From positions 1,656,396-1,720,395 of the forward strand of contig NZ_LR027842.1 in NCBI RefSeq assembly GCF_900607225.1: a stretch of DNA of 64,000 bases, written 5' to 3'. The stretch's first letter is position 1, and each line of letters opens with the position of its first letter. Below the pieces are notes generated by a model. It did no database searches. It was given only the letters and a program-made list of their open reading frames with translations, and was not told the DNA's origin. The stretch comes from [Pseudopropionibacterium] massiliense (GTDB taxonomy: Bacteria; Actinomycetota; Actinomycetes; Propionibacteriales; Propionibacteriaceae). The position numbers and the translations under genes were made by a program. Below, in pieces: positions 38,857 to 48,426 of this stretch.

Positions 38857-39938
38857 ATAACCACCACCTCGAAACCCCCGAGCGGGGATGCGCCGCAGCG
38901 TAATTCACCGCCGGCGGCGGCCACTCGCTCCCGCATCCCGGTAAGGCCGTTGCCCTCTCCCCCCGCGTATCCGTCGCCGTCGTCGGCCACCGAGAACCTG
39001 CCGGGGGCGAAGGAGATCTCGACGCGTGTGGCGTGCGCGTGCCGCAGCACATTGGTGGCGGCCTCCCTCAGCACCCAGCCGAGCACGAGCCCGATGGGCC
39101 CGGTGATCTCGTCCGGGTCCCCCGTGACGGCGACCTCGAGGCCGCCCGAGAGCAACACGTCGCGGACGCTGTCGAGCTCCTCCGCGATGGTTCGCCCGCG
39201 CTGGTCGGTGACGCTGCGCCGCAGTTCCTCCTGGGCCTCGCCCAGGAAGACCCGGGTCCGGGCCAGTTCGGCGCGGGCACGTTCCGGATCGGAGTCGAAC
39301 AGGCGTTCCGCCAGCTGAAGCTGGAGGTTCGCAACGGTCAGGGAGTGCCCGAGCAGGTCGTGGACGTCGCGGGCCATCCGTTCTCGCTGCTCCAGGGCTG
39401 CGCGCCGCCGGTCCTGTTCGGAGACGGCGATGCCGCTCTCGATCGTCTTCACGGTGAGCAAGCCGAGAACGGCGACGAGCGCGGTGATGAGCATGTTGAC
39501 GCTTTTGCCGGCATCCGGTTCGTTCATCAGAGCCAGAACCAGGAAACCGGAACCGACCAGCACGACAACGGCGGGCAGACGTACCGGGGGCCACAGGCCG
39601 TAGCTGGCGAAGGTGACCAGGAAGGGCAGCAGGCTGATCGCGTCAAGGCCGATGGCCCAGCAGAGCACACCCATCACCGCCAGCACGAAACCGCCCCGCA
39701 GCAGCTGCCAGCGCCTGCCAGCCGCGTCGAGCCGGCTCCCCAGGTCACGGAAACCCGCGAGGTAGACGGGAACGAAGAGGACCAACGCGAGCAGGCCCAC
39801 GAGGCAGCGGACCCGGTCCTCCAGACTCAGCAGGGAGTGCACCGGGAAAACGAGGCACACCAGCCAGACGGAGGCGATCACGACCCCCACGTGGGGGCCC
39901 GTGACCGCCTCCAGAAGCCAGCTCCTGAGACGTTTCAC
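38850..39938 (-). CDS. Sensor histidine kinase, HisKA_3 (DesK/LiaS-type)
   Basis: A 362-residue membrane kinase. About five helices span residues 15-165 with no large extracellular domain, so it probably senses within the membrane. The dimerisation/phosphoacceptor helix carries His193 in RMARDVHDLLGHSL, and the ATP-binding domain has LREAATNVLRHAHA and a GLTGMRERV G box. Its GTG overlaps the permease stop (GTGA). The layout ATPase-permease-kinase-regulator is that of drug- or peptide-sensing modules. Confidence 0.9.
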   Translation of the reverse strand: MKRLRSWLLEAVTGPHVGVVIASVWLVCLVFPVHSLLSLEDRVRCLVGLLALVLFVPVYLAGFRDLGSRLDAAGRRWQLLRGGFVLAVMGVLCWAIGLDAISLLPFLVTFASYGLWPPVRLPAVVVLVGSGFLVLALMNEPDAGKSVNMLITALVAVLGLLTVKTIESGIAVSEQDRRRAALEQRERMARDVHDLLGHSLTVANLQLQLAERLFDSDPERARAELARTRVFLGEAQEELRRSVTDQRGRTIAEELDSVRDVLLSGGLEVAVTGDPDEITGPIGLVLGWVLREAATNVLRHAHATRVEISFAPGRFSVADDGDGYAGGEGNGLTGMRERVAAAGGELRCGASPLGGFEVVVMW

Positions 39939-40699
39939 CGGCGCTTCCTGGAGCGTCTGTGACCCAGCACCGCCAACCCAGAGAAGACCAGCAGCCAGGC
40001 GAGACAGTTGGCGGCCAGCAGCCAGACCGAGTCGGTCTGCGGCGGATCGGTCTGCTGGATCTCACCCTCGACTTGCGGATACCTCACGAGGCCAACATAG
40101 CCGTACATGGGGGTGAACCTGGCAATGTCGAGCATCACGCCGGTGAGGGGCATGAACATGTTCCCGAAGAAGGCCAGGAAAACCACGGTTCCCGACGCTA
40201 TGCCTGCGGCGCTCTCGGATTTGAGCAGCAATCCCATCGCCAGCCCGTAGACCCCGAACAGCCCCGCACCGAGGATGCCAATGACCCAGGAGGCAACCCA
40301 GACCCACCAGGCATCGGCCTTGGCGCCGGTGAGGGCCCCGACCATGAACACCAGCCCGGAGGAGAGGGCGCCGAGCACGAGGGCGACCGCGACCTTGTTC
40401 GCGACGAAACCCAGCGGCCGCTGCTTGGTCAGGGCCAGCTGGCGGCCCCAGCCCAGCATCGACTCGGTGGCCGCCGTGGCGGCGATGGCTGTTGCGGCGA
40501 TGACGGCACCGTAGGCTCCCATGGACGACATGACGTAGAACCCGACCGTGCCCCGGCCCGACTGGTAGTCGGAGTACTGGGCCCTGCCGAACAGCAGGTA
40601 CATGAACACCGGCATGGCGAGGGTGAACAACAGGTTGGTGACGTCCCGGAAGCAACGGGCCAGGTCGATGCGGATGTAGGTGAGATTCACGTCGCTCAC
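39935..40699 (-). CDS. ABC-2 type exporter permease
   Basis: A 254-residue protein with six predicted membrane helices and an ABC-2 permease pattern (LARCFRDVTNLLFTLAMPVFMYLLFG near the start, MGLLLKSESAAGIASGTVVFLAFFGNMFMP in the second half, both shortened). Forms an exporter with the upstream ATPase, whose gene it overlaps by 4 nt. Substrate unknown; lipid, drug or peptide export is usual. Confidence 0.85.
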   Translation of the reverse strand: MSDVNLTYIRIDLARCFRDVTNLLFTLAMPVFMYLLFGRAQYSDYQSGRGTVGFYVMSSMGAYGAVIAATAIAATAATESMLGWGRQLALTKQRPLGFVANKVAVALVLGALSSGLVFMVGALTGAKADAWWVWVASWVIGILGAGLFGVYGLAMGLLLKSESAAGIASGTVVFLAFFGNMFMPLTGVMLDIARFTPMYGYVGLVRYPQVEGEIQQTDPPQTDSVWLLAANCLAWLLVFSGLAVLGHRRSRKRR

Positions 40700-41592
40700 C
40701 TCGTCCCCGTGAGGGCGAGGAAGGCGTCCTCCAGGCTGGGGGCAACCACCTCCAGGTCGTGGGCACCCCGCTGCAGCAGGGCCAGGGCCAGGGCGTCGGA
40801 ATCGGGAACCATCGCGCTGAGACGGGTCCCTTCCAGAGTGACGTTCCTGCCGAGGAGGGGCCGGAGCTCCGTCACCAGGGCGTCCGCGCGATCCACCGGC
40901 AGCAGGGCGGTGACATGGCGGTGACTGGTCAGGGCACGGATCTGATCGACCGTGCCGTCCGCGATGATGTGGCCCTTCGCGATGAGCACGATCCGGTCGG
41001 CGAAGTTCTGCGCCTCCTCCAGGTAGTGGGTGGCGAACACGATGGTGCGGCCCCTTTCCGCCTGCTGGCGCATGGCATCCCAGAAGTCACGCCGGGCGGT
41101 GACGTCCAGTCCCGCGGTGGGTTCGTCGAGGATCAGCACCCGGGGGTCGGTGAGCAGGGCCAGTGCGAACTTGATCCGTTGTTGTTCCCCGCCGGAGCAG
41201 CGGGAAACGTGTCTTCGGGCGATCTCCTCCAGCCCTGCTGTCGACATCACCGCCCCGATCCGGGGGGTGGCCTCCTGCAGGGCCGCGATCGCCCGGATGG
41301 TCTCGCCGACGCTCATGTCGCGCAGCAGACCCCCCGTCTGCAGCACCGCCCCGACCATTCCCCGCCGGATGGCTTCCCGGGGTTCCAGACCGCAGACCCG
41401 AGCCGTTCCCGAGGTGGGGCCGGTCAACCCCAGCACCATGTCGAGGGTGGTGGTTTTCCCGGCCCCGTTGGGGCCGAGGAAGGCGACGATCTCCCCCGGT
41501 TCGATGACCACGTCGATTCCGGACACGGCCTCGACGTGCCCACCGGGGCTGCGGAAGGTCTTGCGCAGCTGCTGCAACTCAATGGCGTTCAT
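40696..41592 (-). CDS. ABC exporter ATP-binding protein
   Basis: A 298-residue ATPase with Walker A GPNGAGKTT, signature CSGGEQQR, Walker B VLILDEPTAGLD and switch His ATHYLEEA, of the DrrA/CcmA-like type. ATG 41592 has a TGAGGAC site; the open frame to 41637 lacks one. First gene of the ATPase-permease-kinase-regulator operon, which sits between dgt and dnaG. Confidence 0.9.
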   Translation of the reverse strand: MNAIELQQLRKTFRSPGGHVEAVSGIDVVIEPGEIVAFLGPNGAGKTTTLDMVLGLTGPTSGTARVCGLEPREAIRRGMVGAVLQTGGLLRDMSVGETIRAIAALQEATPRIGAVMSTAGLEEIARRHVSRCSGGEQQRIKFALALLTDPRVLILDEPTAGLDVTARRDFWDAMRQQAERGRTIVFATHYLEEAQNFADRIVLIAKGHIIADGTVDQIRALTSHRHVTALLPVDRADALVTELRPLLGRNVTLEGTRLSAMVPDSDALALALLQRGAHDLEVVAPSLEDAFLALTGTR

Positions 41593-41686
41593 GTCCTCAG
41601 GATCACAGCCGGCTGGGCCCCGGACCCGGGGCGGCAATCACGATTACGGCATGACAAACATCACGCCCGCCCCGGTCAACCGCCTC

Positions 41687-42796
41687 TCAGGCGCCCCGCC
41701 CGATGCCCCTGGGCAGCAGCGCCCGGTCCCAGCCGAGCAGGCGCTCGGCGTGGTCGAAGGCGAACCGGTCGGTCATCCCCCCGACGTAGGTCACGGCCCC
41801 GCGCACCGCGTCCTCCGTCCGGTACTCAGCGGGCAGTTCTCCGGGATGCTCCAGGAAGTACTCGACCAGCCCTCGCAGCACCTCCACCACCGTGCGGGAC
41901 TGCGCCACCGACTCGGGGCGGGTGTAGATGCGTTCATAGTTGAAACGACGCAGTTCCCCCAGCGCCTCCGCGGTCAGTGGGTCCATGCCGACGATGCCGG
42001 TGGCCATGGTGGTCTCGATCACGGCCCCGATGAACTGTGCCAGCTGAACGCGGCGCGCAGTGCCTGCCACCTCGGTCACCACCCGGGGCAGTTCGGTGGC
42101 CGTGACGATCCCGGCCGCGATGGCGTCCTCCAGATCGTGGGCGCAGTAGGCGATCCGGTCGGCCCAGCTGACGATCTCCCCCTCCAGGGTGGCGGGTGCA
42201 GGCCGCGACCAGGAGTGGTTGCGGATGCCGTCGAGGGTCTGGGATGTCAGGTTCAGGCCCTTGAGCACCACGTCGGCGCCCCACGGGCCGTGATCGTAAC
42301 CCCCCGGGAGAAAGGCGTCGAAGGCGTCCTCGGAGGCGTGACCGCCGGGGCCGTGTCCGCAGTCGTGGCCGAGCGCCATGGCCTCGGTGAGGGCCGGGTT
42401 GGCCCCGATCCCGCGGGCCATCGCGACGGCGCACTGCGCCACCTCGATGGCGTGGGTCAGCCGGGTGCGCTGGTGGTCGGTGGGGTACACGACCACCTGG
42501 GTCTTGCCCGCCAGCCTCCGGAACGAGGCCGAGTGGACGATGCGGTCCCGGTCTCGCTCGAAACAGGTGCGGAACTCGCAGGGCTCCTCCTCCCGTTCCC
42601 TCTCCCCCGCGCCGGAGGCGAAGGTCGCGGCCGGGTTGAGGCTGAGTCTCTCCAGATCCTCCCGTTGCTCCCTGCGCCTGGGCGGGTAGGGCATCACCCG
42701 GGCTGCGGAGTCGCGGTGGGCCACCACCACGTCATCGCCGTGGCCGTGCATGGTCCTGGCCCATTCACGGGCCCTGGGGAGCGGTTCGTTCATCAC
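41687..42796 (-). CDS. dgt: Deoxyguanosinetriphosphate triphosphohydrolase-like protein
   Basis: An HD-domain dNTPase that converts dNTPs to nucleosides and triphosphate. The 369-residue protein shows THAIEVAQ, the HD motif HDCGHGPGGHASED and WADRIAYCAHDLEDA with the remaining metal ligands. TAGGCT on the minus strand (42802-42807) ends 5 nt before GTG 42796 and 8 nt before ATG 42793, so a leaderless start is likely and either codon is possible. Neighbourhood with dnaG is usual in actinobacteria. Confidence 0.92.
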   Translation of the reverse strand: MMNEPLPRAREWARTMHGHGDDVVVAHRDSAARVMPYPPRRREQREDLERLSLNPAATFASGAGEREREEEPCEFRTCFERDRDRIVHSASFRRLAGKTQVVVYPTDHQRTRLTHAIEVAQCAVAMARGIGANPALTEAMALGHDCGHGPGGHASEDAFDAFLPGGYDHGPWGADVVLKGLNLTSQTLDGIRNHSWSRPAPATLEGEIVSWADRIAYCAHDLEDAIAAGIVTATELPRVVTEVAGTARRVQLAQFIGAVIETTMATGIVGMDPLTAEALGELRRFNYERIYTRPESVAQSRTVVEVLRGLVEYFLEHPGELPAEYRTEDAVRGAVTYVGGMTDRFAFDHAERLLGWDRALLPRGIGRGA

Positions 42797-42856
42797 CAGA
42801 CAGCCTACGAGGCCCGGGGAGTCATCACCCTCAGGCGCTCACCGATCCGGGCGAAC

Positions 42857-44143
42857 TCAGCGTTCGTCGAGGGGTAGCCACTTCGTGAGCTTGTTTCCCG
42901 TGTAGAGCTGGCGGGGGCGGTGGATGCGCTGGGCGGTGTTGTCGTTGACCTCCTTCCAGTGAGCGATCCAACCAGCGGTACGCCCGATGGCGAACAGCAC
43001 CGTGAACATGTCGAGGGGAATCCCGATGGCCCGCAGGATGATGCCCGAGTAGAAGTCGACGTTGGGGTAGAGACGGCGTTCAGCGAAGTAGTCGTCGGCC
43101 AGTGCCGCATCCTCCACCTCCCGGGCTATGTCGAGCAGCGGATCGTCGATGTTCATCGATTCCAGGAGGTCGTGAGCGGCTTTCTTGAGGATCTTCGCAC
43201 GCGGGTCGAAGTTACGGTAGACGCGGTGCCCGAAACCCATGAGCCGGATCCCGGATTTCCGATCCTTGGCCTTGGCCAGGTATGAACCCACCGACATGCC
43301 CTCGTTACGGATCTGCTCCAGCATCTCGATCACACCCATGTTCGCCCCACCGTGCAACGGCCCCCACAGGGCCGTGACCCCTGCGGACACGGCGGTGAAC
43401 AGGTTCGCGCCGCTGGAGGCAACCGTTCGCACCGTGGATGTGGAGCAGTTCTGTTCGTGGTCGGCATGAAGCACGAAGAACATGTTCAAGGCATGAGCCG
43501 CCTCGGGGGTGGCCTCGTATTCCCGATAGGGAACGGTGAACATCATGTGGAGGAAGTTCTCCGCATACGGCAGGTCGTAGCGGGGATACGCGATGGGCTG
43601 CCCGATGTGGCTCTTGTAGGATGCGGCCGCGATGGTGCGGGTCTTGGCCAGCAGCAAGGCGGCCGCCCGGCGGAATCCCGCTTCTTCGGTGATGTGGATC
43701 TCGGGCAGGTCATAGGCCTGGATGGCGTTGATCATCGCCGAGAGGATCGCCATGGGGTGGGCGTCGACAGGGAATCCGTCGAAGTGTTTGCGCATGTCAC
43801 GGTGGAGGGAGGAGTTCTCGGTCAACAGCTGACGGAACTCGTCGCGCTCGTCGTCGTCAGGCAGGTCGCCGAAGATCAGCAGTTCCGCCACCTCGATGAA
43901 GGAGGAGCGAGCGGCAAGGTCCTCGATGGGAACCCCTCGGTATCGAAGGATGCCGCGTTCACCGTCGATGAAGGTGATGGCCGAGCTGCAGGATCCGGTG
44001 TTGCTGTAGGCGTCGTCGAGGGTGATGAGACCGGTGGTGGCCCGTAGTTTCGAGATGTCCACCGCCCTTTCTCCCTCGGTTCCGGTGACGAGGGGCAGTT
44101 CGTGGGCGATGCCGTCGACGATCAGGGTCACGGTATCGGACAT
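42857..44143 (-). CDS. gltA: Citrate synthase
   Basis: Condenses oxaloacetate and acetyl-CoA to citrate, entering the TCA cycle. The 428-residue type II (hexameric-class) enzyme contains LHADHEQNCSTSTVR, GPLHGGANMGVIEML and MGFGHRVYRNFDPRA, including the catalytic His and Asp environment. A GGAGG site stands before the ATG. Its size fits the family. Confidence 0.96.
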   Translation of the reverse strand: MSDTVTLIVDGIAHELPLVTGTEGERAVDISKLRATTGLITLDDAYSNTGSCSSAITFIDGERGILRYRGVPIEDLAARSSFIEVAELLIFGDLPDDDERDEFRQLLTENSSLHRDMRKHFDGFPVDAHPMAILSAMINAIQAYDLPEIHITEEAGFRRAAALLLAKTRTIAAASYKSHIGQPIAYPRYDLPYAENFLHMMFTVPYREYEATPEAAHALNMFFVLHADHEQNCSTSTVRTVASSGANLFTAVSAGVTALWGPLHGGANMGVIEMLEQIRNEGMSVGSYLAKAKDRKSGIRLMGFGHRVYRNFDPRAKILKKAAHDLLESMNIDDPLLDIAREVEDAALADDYFAERRLYPNVDFYSGIILRAIGIPLDMFTVLFAIGRTAGWIAHWKEVNDNTAQRIHRPRQLYTGNKLTKWLPLDER

Positions 44144-44231
44144 GAAGACTCCTCCGTTTCTCCAAAGATCCGGTCACCGTATCCGGGTTGTGTGACGCCC
44201 CTGTTACAAGCGGGTGAAGGAAACCGACCGG

Positions 44232-45374
44232 CTATCCTCCGCTGATGTCGTCCTCGGCATCGGACAGGTCGAGCCCACACCCTCCTGTGTCGTCATACCA
44301 GCCATGGGGAAGGACAACTTTTCCCCTCGGGCCGCCCTGCCGACCCCTGGGAGTTCCGAGTTCTCCCACGGGGAAGGGTTGATCAGCCTCAAGAAGCTCG
44401 ACCAGTGTGCGCAACTCGTCGAGCGATGCGACCATGGCGAATCGCCTCCGCAGCTCCCCGACGGGATAGCCCTTGAAGTACCAGGCCATGTGTTTGCGCA
44501 GATCCACCACCCCCCGTTCACCCCTGAGAGCGGTCAGCAGCTCCGCATGGCGGATGATCATGGAGCCGACCTCCCCGAGCGTGGGTCGGGCACGTCGAGG
44601 TTCCCCGGCGAAGGCGGCTGCCAGGTCACCGAACAGCCACGGTCTGCCGAGGCAGCCGCGCCCGATGACCACCCCGTCGCAGCCTGTCTCGTTCATCATC
44701 CGCAACGCGTCCTCTGCTTCCCACAGGTCGCCGTTGCCCAGCACGGGAATGCCCACTGCCTGTTTGAGTTCTGCGATCCGGGACCAGTCGGCCCTGCCGG
44801 AGTAGGCCTGCTGCACGGTTCTGGCGTGCAGCGCTATGGCCGCGACCCCCTCCTCCTCGGCGATGCGCCCCGTGTCAAGGAAGGTCTCATGGGCCTCGTC
44901 GATGCCGACCCGGGTCTTGACCGTGACAGGAACCCCGAACTCATCGGCGGCGCGCACCGTGGCACGGATGATGGCGCGCAACCGGTCGCGTTTGTATGGC
45001 AGGACCCCACCCCCGCCTTTCCGGGTGACCTTGGGAACGGGACAGCCGAAATTGAGGTCGATGTGGTGAACTCCGTGCTCGGCGATCAGGATTTTCGTCG
45101 CATGCGCCATGACCTCCGGGTCCACGCCGTAGAGCTGCACCGAGCGGATGGTCTCGGTCGGGTCGAAGGCCAGCATAGAGCGGGTTTTGTGGTCACCAAC
45201 GACGATTCCCCGTGATGTCATCATCTCGCAGACGTACAACCCGGCCCCCTGCTCCAGGCAGAGTGCCCGGTAGGCGGCATTCGTGATTCCTGCCATGGGG
45301 GCCAGCACCACGGGAAGCGCCACCACGACGGCGTCACGCCTGCTGGGCGCGTGCAGGTGGAGCGGCTCGACCAC
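44232..45374 (-). CDS. dusB: tRNA-dihydrouridine synthase, DusB/Nifr3 type
   Basis: Reduces uridines in tRNA using FMN and NADPH. The 380-residue protein has LAPMAGITNAAYR, the catalytic Cys in NFGCPVPKVTRKGGGG, and the FMN-site segments VTVKTRVGID, LHARTVQQAY and IGRGCLGRPWLF. GTG 45374 is chosen because AAGGAGG lies 6 nt upstream; the frame continues to 45500 but would overlap the divergent peptidase gene. Confidence 0.9.
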   Translation of the reverse strand: MVEPLHLHAPSRRDAVVVALPVVLAPMAGITNAAYRALCLEQGAGLYVCEMMTSRGIVVGDHKTRSMLAFDPTETIRSVQLYGVDPEVMAHATKILIAEHGVHHIDLNFGCPVPKVTRKGGGGVLPYKRDRLRAIIRATVRAADEFGVPVTVKTRVGIDEAHETFLDTGRIAEEEGVAAIALHARTVQQAYSGRADWSRIAELKQAVGIPVLGNGDLWEAEDALRMMNETGCDGVVIGRGCLGRPWLFGDLAAAFAGEPRRARPTLGEVGSMIIRHAELLTALRGERGVVDLRKHMAWYFKGYPVGELRRRFAMVASLDELRTLVELLEADQPFPVGELGTPRGRQGGPRGKVVLPHGWYDDTGGCGLDLSDAEDDISGG

Positions 45375-45430
45375 TCGATCCTCCTTCCAAGTTTCGGACC
45401 GGGAGATTCTACGCATGGTTGGATGGGGCC

Positions 45431-47482
45431 ATGAACCCGCTGCTGACCGCCCCGACGCTGCCCTTCCAACTTCCCGACTACGCCAACCTGACCGATGCAC
45501 AGTTCAAGGATGCGATGGAGGTCGGCCTGGCCGAGCAGCGAACCGCCTTGGATGCGATCGCGACCAATCCCGATGCACCCGACGTGGAGAACACCATCGT
45601 GGCCTGGGAACTCAGCTCGACGACGTTGGATCGCGCTGGATCAGCTTTCTGGGTGGCGAAGGCCGCCGATGCCAACGAACAACGTGATGCCGTCGAAACG
45701 GCCTTGGCGCCGAAACTGGCCGAACACGGCAATGCGATCCTGCTGGACCGGCGCCTCTACGACCGTTTGATGGCGCTCCGCGCCCGCGCCGAGGCGGCGG
45801 AGGTGAACCTGGACGAGCAGGACCGTTACTGGCTGGACGAGCACATTCGCGAGTTCGAGCGTTCCGGGATCTCACTCGACGCCGCCGCACAGCAGCGCCT
45901 GCGGGAGCTGAACGTGGAGTTGGCCGGGCTGTCCGTGGCATTCGAGCAGGCCCTGGTGGAGGGCCGGAACGCCGCGGCGGTACTGGTCACCGACCCCGCT
46001 GAGTTGACCGGGCTCGGTGAGGACGAGGTCGCCGCCGCCCGGCAGGCCGCCCGGGACCGCGGGCAGGAGGGCTGGCTGATCGAGCTGACCAACACCACGG
46101 GCCAGCCGGTGTTGGAGAACCTGACCAACCGTGATCTGCGTCGCCGCGTCCTGGAGGCCTCCTTGGGGCGGGGACTGGGAGGTGAGCACGACACCCGGCG
46201 ACTGGTGCTGGGCATCGCGCGGCGCCGCGCCGAACGTGCCCGGCTCCTGGGCTACGAGCACCACGCGGCCTGGGTGGCCGCCAATGGCTGCGCCCGCACC
46301 ACCGAGGCGGTTCTCGAACTGCTCGGACGGGTGGCTCCGGGGGCCGTCGAACTCGCCGGCCGCGAGGCCGCAGAACTGCAGAAGGCCTTGGAACGGGACC
46401 ACCCTGGGGCGGAACTCGCGGCCTGGGACTGGGAGCACTACGCCGCGAAGCAGTCAGCCGCCGAGGCCGTCGACCCGGCCGTGCTGCGTCCCTACCTGGA
46501 GTATCACCGGGTGCTGCACGAGGGTGTCTTCGCCGCCGCGACCGCCCTCTACGGCATCACCTTCCATGCGCGAGCCGATCTGCGCGGCTTCACCCCGGAG
46601 TCCGAGGTCTACGAGGTCCGTGAGGCCGACGGTACCCCGCTGGGTGCGGTGATCCTTGACCCGTTCACCAGGCCCACCAAGCGAGGCGGAGCGTGGATGA
46701 CCTCGGTGGTGGACCAGTCGGATCTGACCGGTGCCCTGCCCGTGGTGACGAACACCTGCAATTTCACCCGTCCCGCCGAGGGTGATGCCTGCCTGTTGAC
46801 CTGGGACAACGTGATCACGATGTTCCACGAGTTCGGCCACGCCCTCCACGGCCTGCTCTCCGAGGTCAGGTACCCGTCACGTTCCGGGACCGCGGTTCCC
46901 CGCGATTTCGTGGAATTCCCCTCGCAGGTCAACGAGCTGTGGGCGTGGGACGACACCCTGATCTCCCGGTTCGCGGTCCATCACGAAACTGGCGAGCCGT
47001 TGCCGGCCGGGCTGGTGGCGAGGCTGCGGGCCTCCAAGGCCGCAGGTGAGGGGCGCCACACCTTGGAGTTGGTGGCCGCGATGCTGCTGGACCAGGCCTG
47101 GCACACCACTGCCCTGGAGGAGCTGCCCGCCTCGGTGGAGGATGTGGAGTCCTTCGAGACCGCGGCGCTGGAGCGGGCCGGGGTCGCCCATGAGCTGGTT
47201 CCCCCGCGTTACCGTTCCTGCTACTTCAGTCACGTCTTCGGTGGTGGCTACGCGGCCGCCTACTACGGATATCTGTGGGCCGAGGTTTTGGACGCCGATG
47301 CCTGCGCCTGGTTCTCGGAAAACCTCGGCTCGTGCCGGGAAGCCGGGGAACACTTCCGCCGCACGCTGTTGGGGCGCGGCGGAAGCATCGAACCCATGCG
47401 GGCGTGGCGCGATTTCCGCCGGGCGGATCCCGATGTGTCGCATCTGCTGCGCCGCAAGGGGCTGCCCGTCGAGCAGCGGTGA
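45431..47482 (+). CDS. M3 family zinc oligopeptidase
   Basis: A 683-residue cytoplasmic peptidase of the Dcp/OpdA (thimet) family. The zinc motif is MFHEFGHALHG (HExxH) with the third ligand Glu in FVEFPSQVNE about 25 residues later, and a C-terminal RYRSCYFSHVFGGGYAAAYYGYLW-type substrate loop is present. It degrades short peptides. ATG 45431 has a GGATGGGG tract just upstream. Divergent from dusB. Confidence 0.92.
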   Translation: MNPLLTAPTLPFQLPDYANLTDAQFKDAMEVGLAEQRTALDAIATNPDAPDVENTIVAWELSSTTLDRAGSAFWVAKAADANEQRDAVETALAPKLAEHGNAILLDRRLYDRLMALRARAEAAEVNLDEQDRYWLDEHIREFERSGISLDAAAQQRLRELNVELAGLSVAFEQALVEGRNAAAVLVTDPAELTGLGEDEVAAARQAARDRGQEGWLIELTNTTGQPVLENLTNRDLRRRVLEASLGRGLGGEHDTRRLVLGIARRRAERARLLGYEHHAAWVAANGCARTTEAVLELLGRVAPGAVELAGREAAELQKALERDHPGAELAAWDWEHYAAKQSAAEAVDPAVLRPYLEYHRVLHEGVFAAATALYGITFHARADLRGFTPESEVYEVREADGTPLGAVILDPFTRPTKRGGAWMTSVVDQSDLTGALPVVTNTCNFTRPAEGDACLLTWDNVITMFHEFGHALHGLLSEVRYPSRSGTAVPRDFVEFPSQVNELWAWDDTLISRFAVHHETGEPLPAGLVARLRASKAAGEGRHTLELVAAMLLDQAWHTTALEELPASVEDVESFETAALERAGVAHELVPPRYRSCYFSHVFGGGYAAAYYGYLWAEVLDADACAWFSENLGSCREAGEHFRRTLLGRGGSIEPMRAWRDFRRADPDVSHLLRRKGLPVEQR

Positions 47483-47506
47483 GCAGCATGGCGAACCGGG
47501 GTTGAT

Positions 47507-48421
47507 GTGGGAACCGAGGGGATCCGGGGGCGGTCCACGGCGCCATCAACCGCCGGTGCTGCGTTCAGGGGGATCGTCCGAGGCCTGATCATGGACTGGT
47601 ACGTCGCGAACGCACGATCATTGCCGTGGCGCACCCCCGGCGTGAGCGCCTGGGGCGTGTTGGTGAGTGAGGTGATGAGTCAGCAAACCCCGGTTTCCAG
47701 GGTGGTGGAACCCTGGCGGCACTGGATGAACCGTTGGCCCACCCCCGCGGATCTGGCCCGTGCCGGAACCGACGAGGTGCTGAGAGCCTGGGGTCGGCTC
47801 GGGTATCCGCGTCGCGCCCTACGTCTGATTGAAACCGCACAGAAACTGGCGGCACGTGACAACGAAGTTCCGGACAACGAACAGGCGCTGCGAGAACTGC
47901 CAGGTGTGGGCCGCTACACCGCCGCCGCAATCCTGGCCTTCGCCTTCGGGCGGCGTTCGCTGGTGCTGGATGTCAACGTTCGCCGGGTCCTTGCACGCCT
48001 GGCCGACGGTCAGGCCCGACCCGCCCCCACCGAGACCGGGGCCGAGCGCGCTCGCGCCACCGCGTGGCTCCCCGAGGGCGACGCCGAGTGCGCGGCATGG
48101 TCGCAGGCGGTGATGGAGCTGGGAGCGCTGCTGTGCGTGGCCGGAGCACCCACGTGCGACGCCTGTCCGGTTCGAGGACACTGCCGCTGGATCGCCAGCG
48201 GCAGCCCTGCGTGGGATGGCCCCACCCGCCCCGCCCAGCCGTGGACGGGAACCGACCGCCAGTGTAGGGGCCGGATCATGGCGTCCCTGCGAGCGTCCAC
48301 TCACGGAGTCCTACCGGTGGACCTGGTCTGGGATGATCCCGTTCAGCTGGACCGCTGCGTCGCGGGTCTCATCGCTGACGGCCTGGCCCATCGCGCCGGA
48401 AAAAGGATCAAGCTCGGTTGA
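47507..48421 (+). CDS. mutY: Adenine DNA glycosylase MutY
   Basis: Removes adenine mispaired with 8-oxoguanine. The 304-residue protein has the catalytic Glu in LVSEVMSQQTPV, the helix-hairpin-helix/Gly-Pro region RELPGVGRYTAAAI, the catalytic Asp in LVLDVNVRRV and a C-x6-C-x2-C-x5-C iron-sulfur cluster loop (CVAGAPTCDACPVRGHC). The C-terminal NUDIX-like domain found in E. coli MutY is mostly lacking. Start uncertain: GTG 47507 or ATG 47591; the longer form keeps the N-terminal helix before DWY. Confidence 0.9.
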   Translation: MGTEGIRGRSTAPSTAGAAFRGIVRGLIMDWYVANARSLPWRTPGVSAWGVLVSEVMSQQTPVSRVVEPWRHWMNRWPTPADLARAGTDEVLRAWGRLGYPRRALRLIETAQKLAARDNEVPDNEQALRELPGVGRYTAAAILAFAFGRRSLVLDVNVRRVLARLADGQARPAPTETGAERARATAWLPEGDAECAAWSQAVMELGALLCVAGAPTCDACPVRGHCRWIASGSPAWDGPTRPAQPWTGTDRQCRGRIMASLRASTHGVLPVDLVWDDPVQLDRCVAGLIADGLAHRAGKRIKLG

Positions 48422-48426
48422 CGCTC

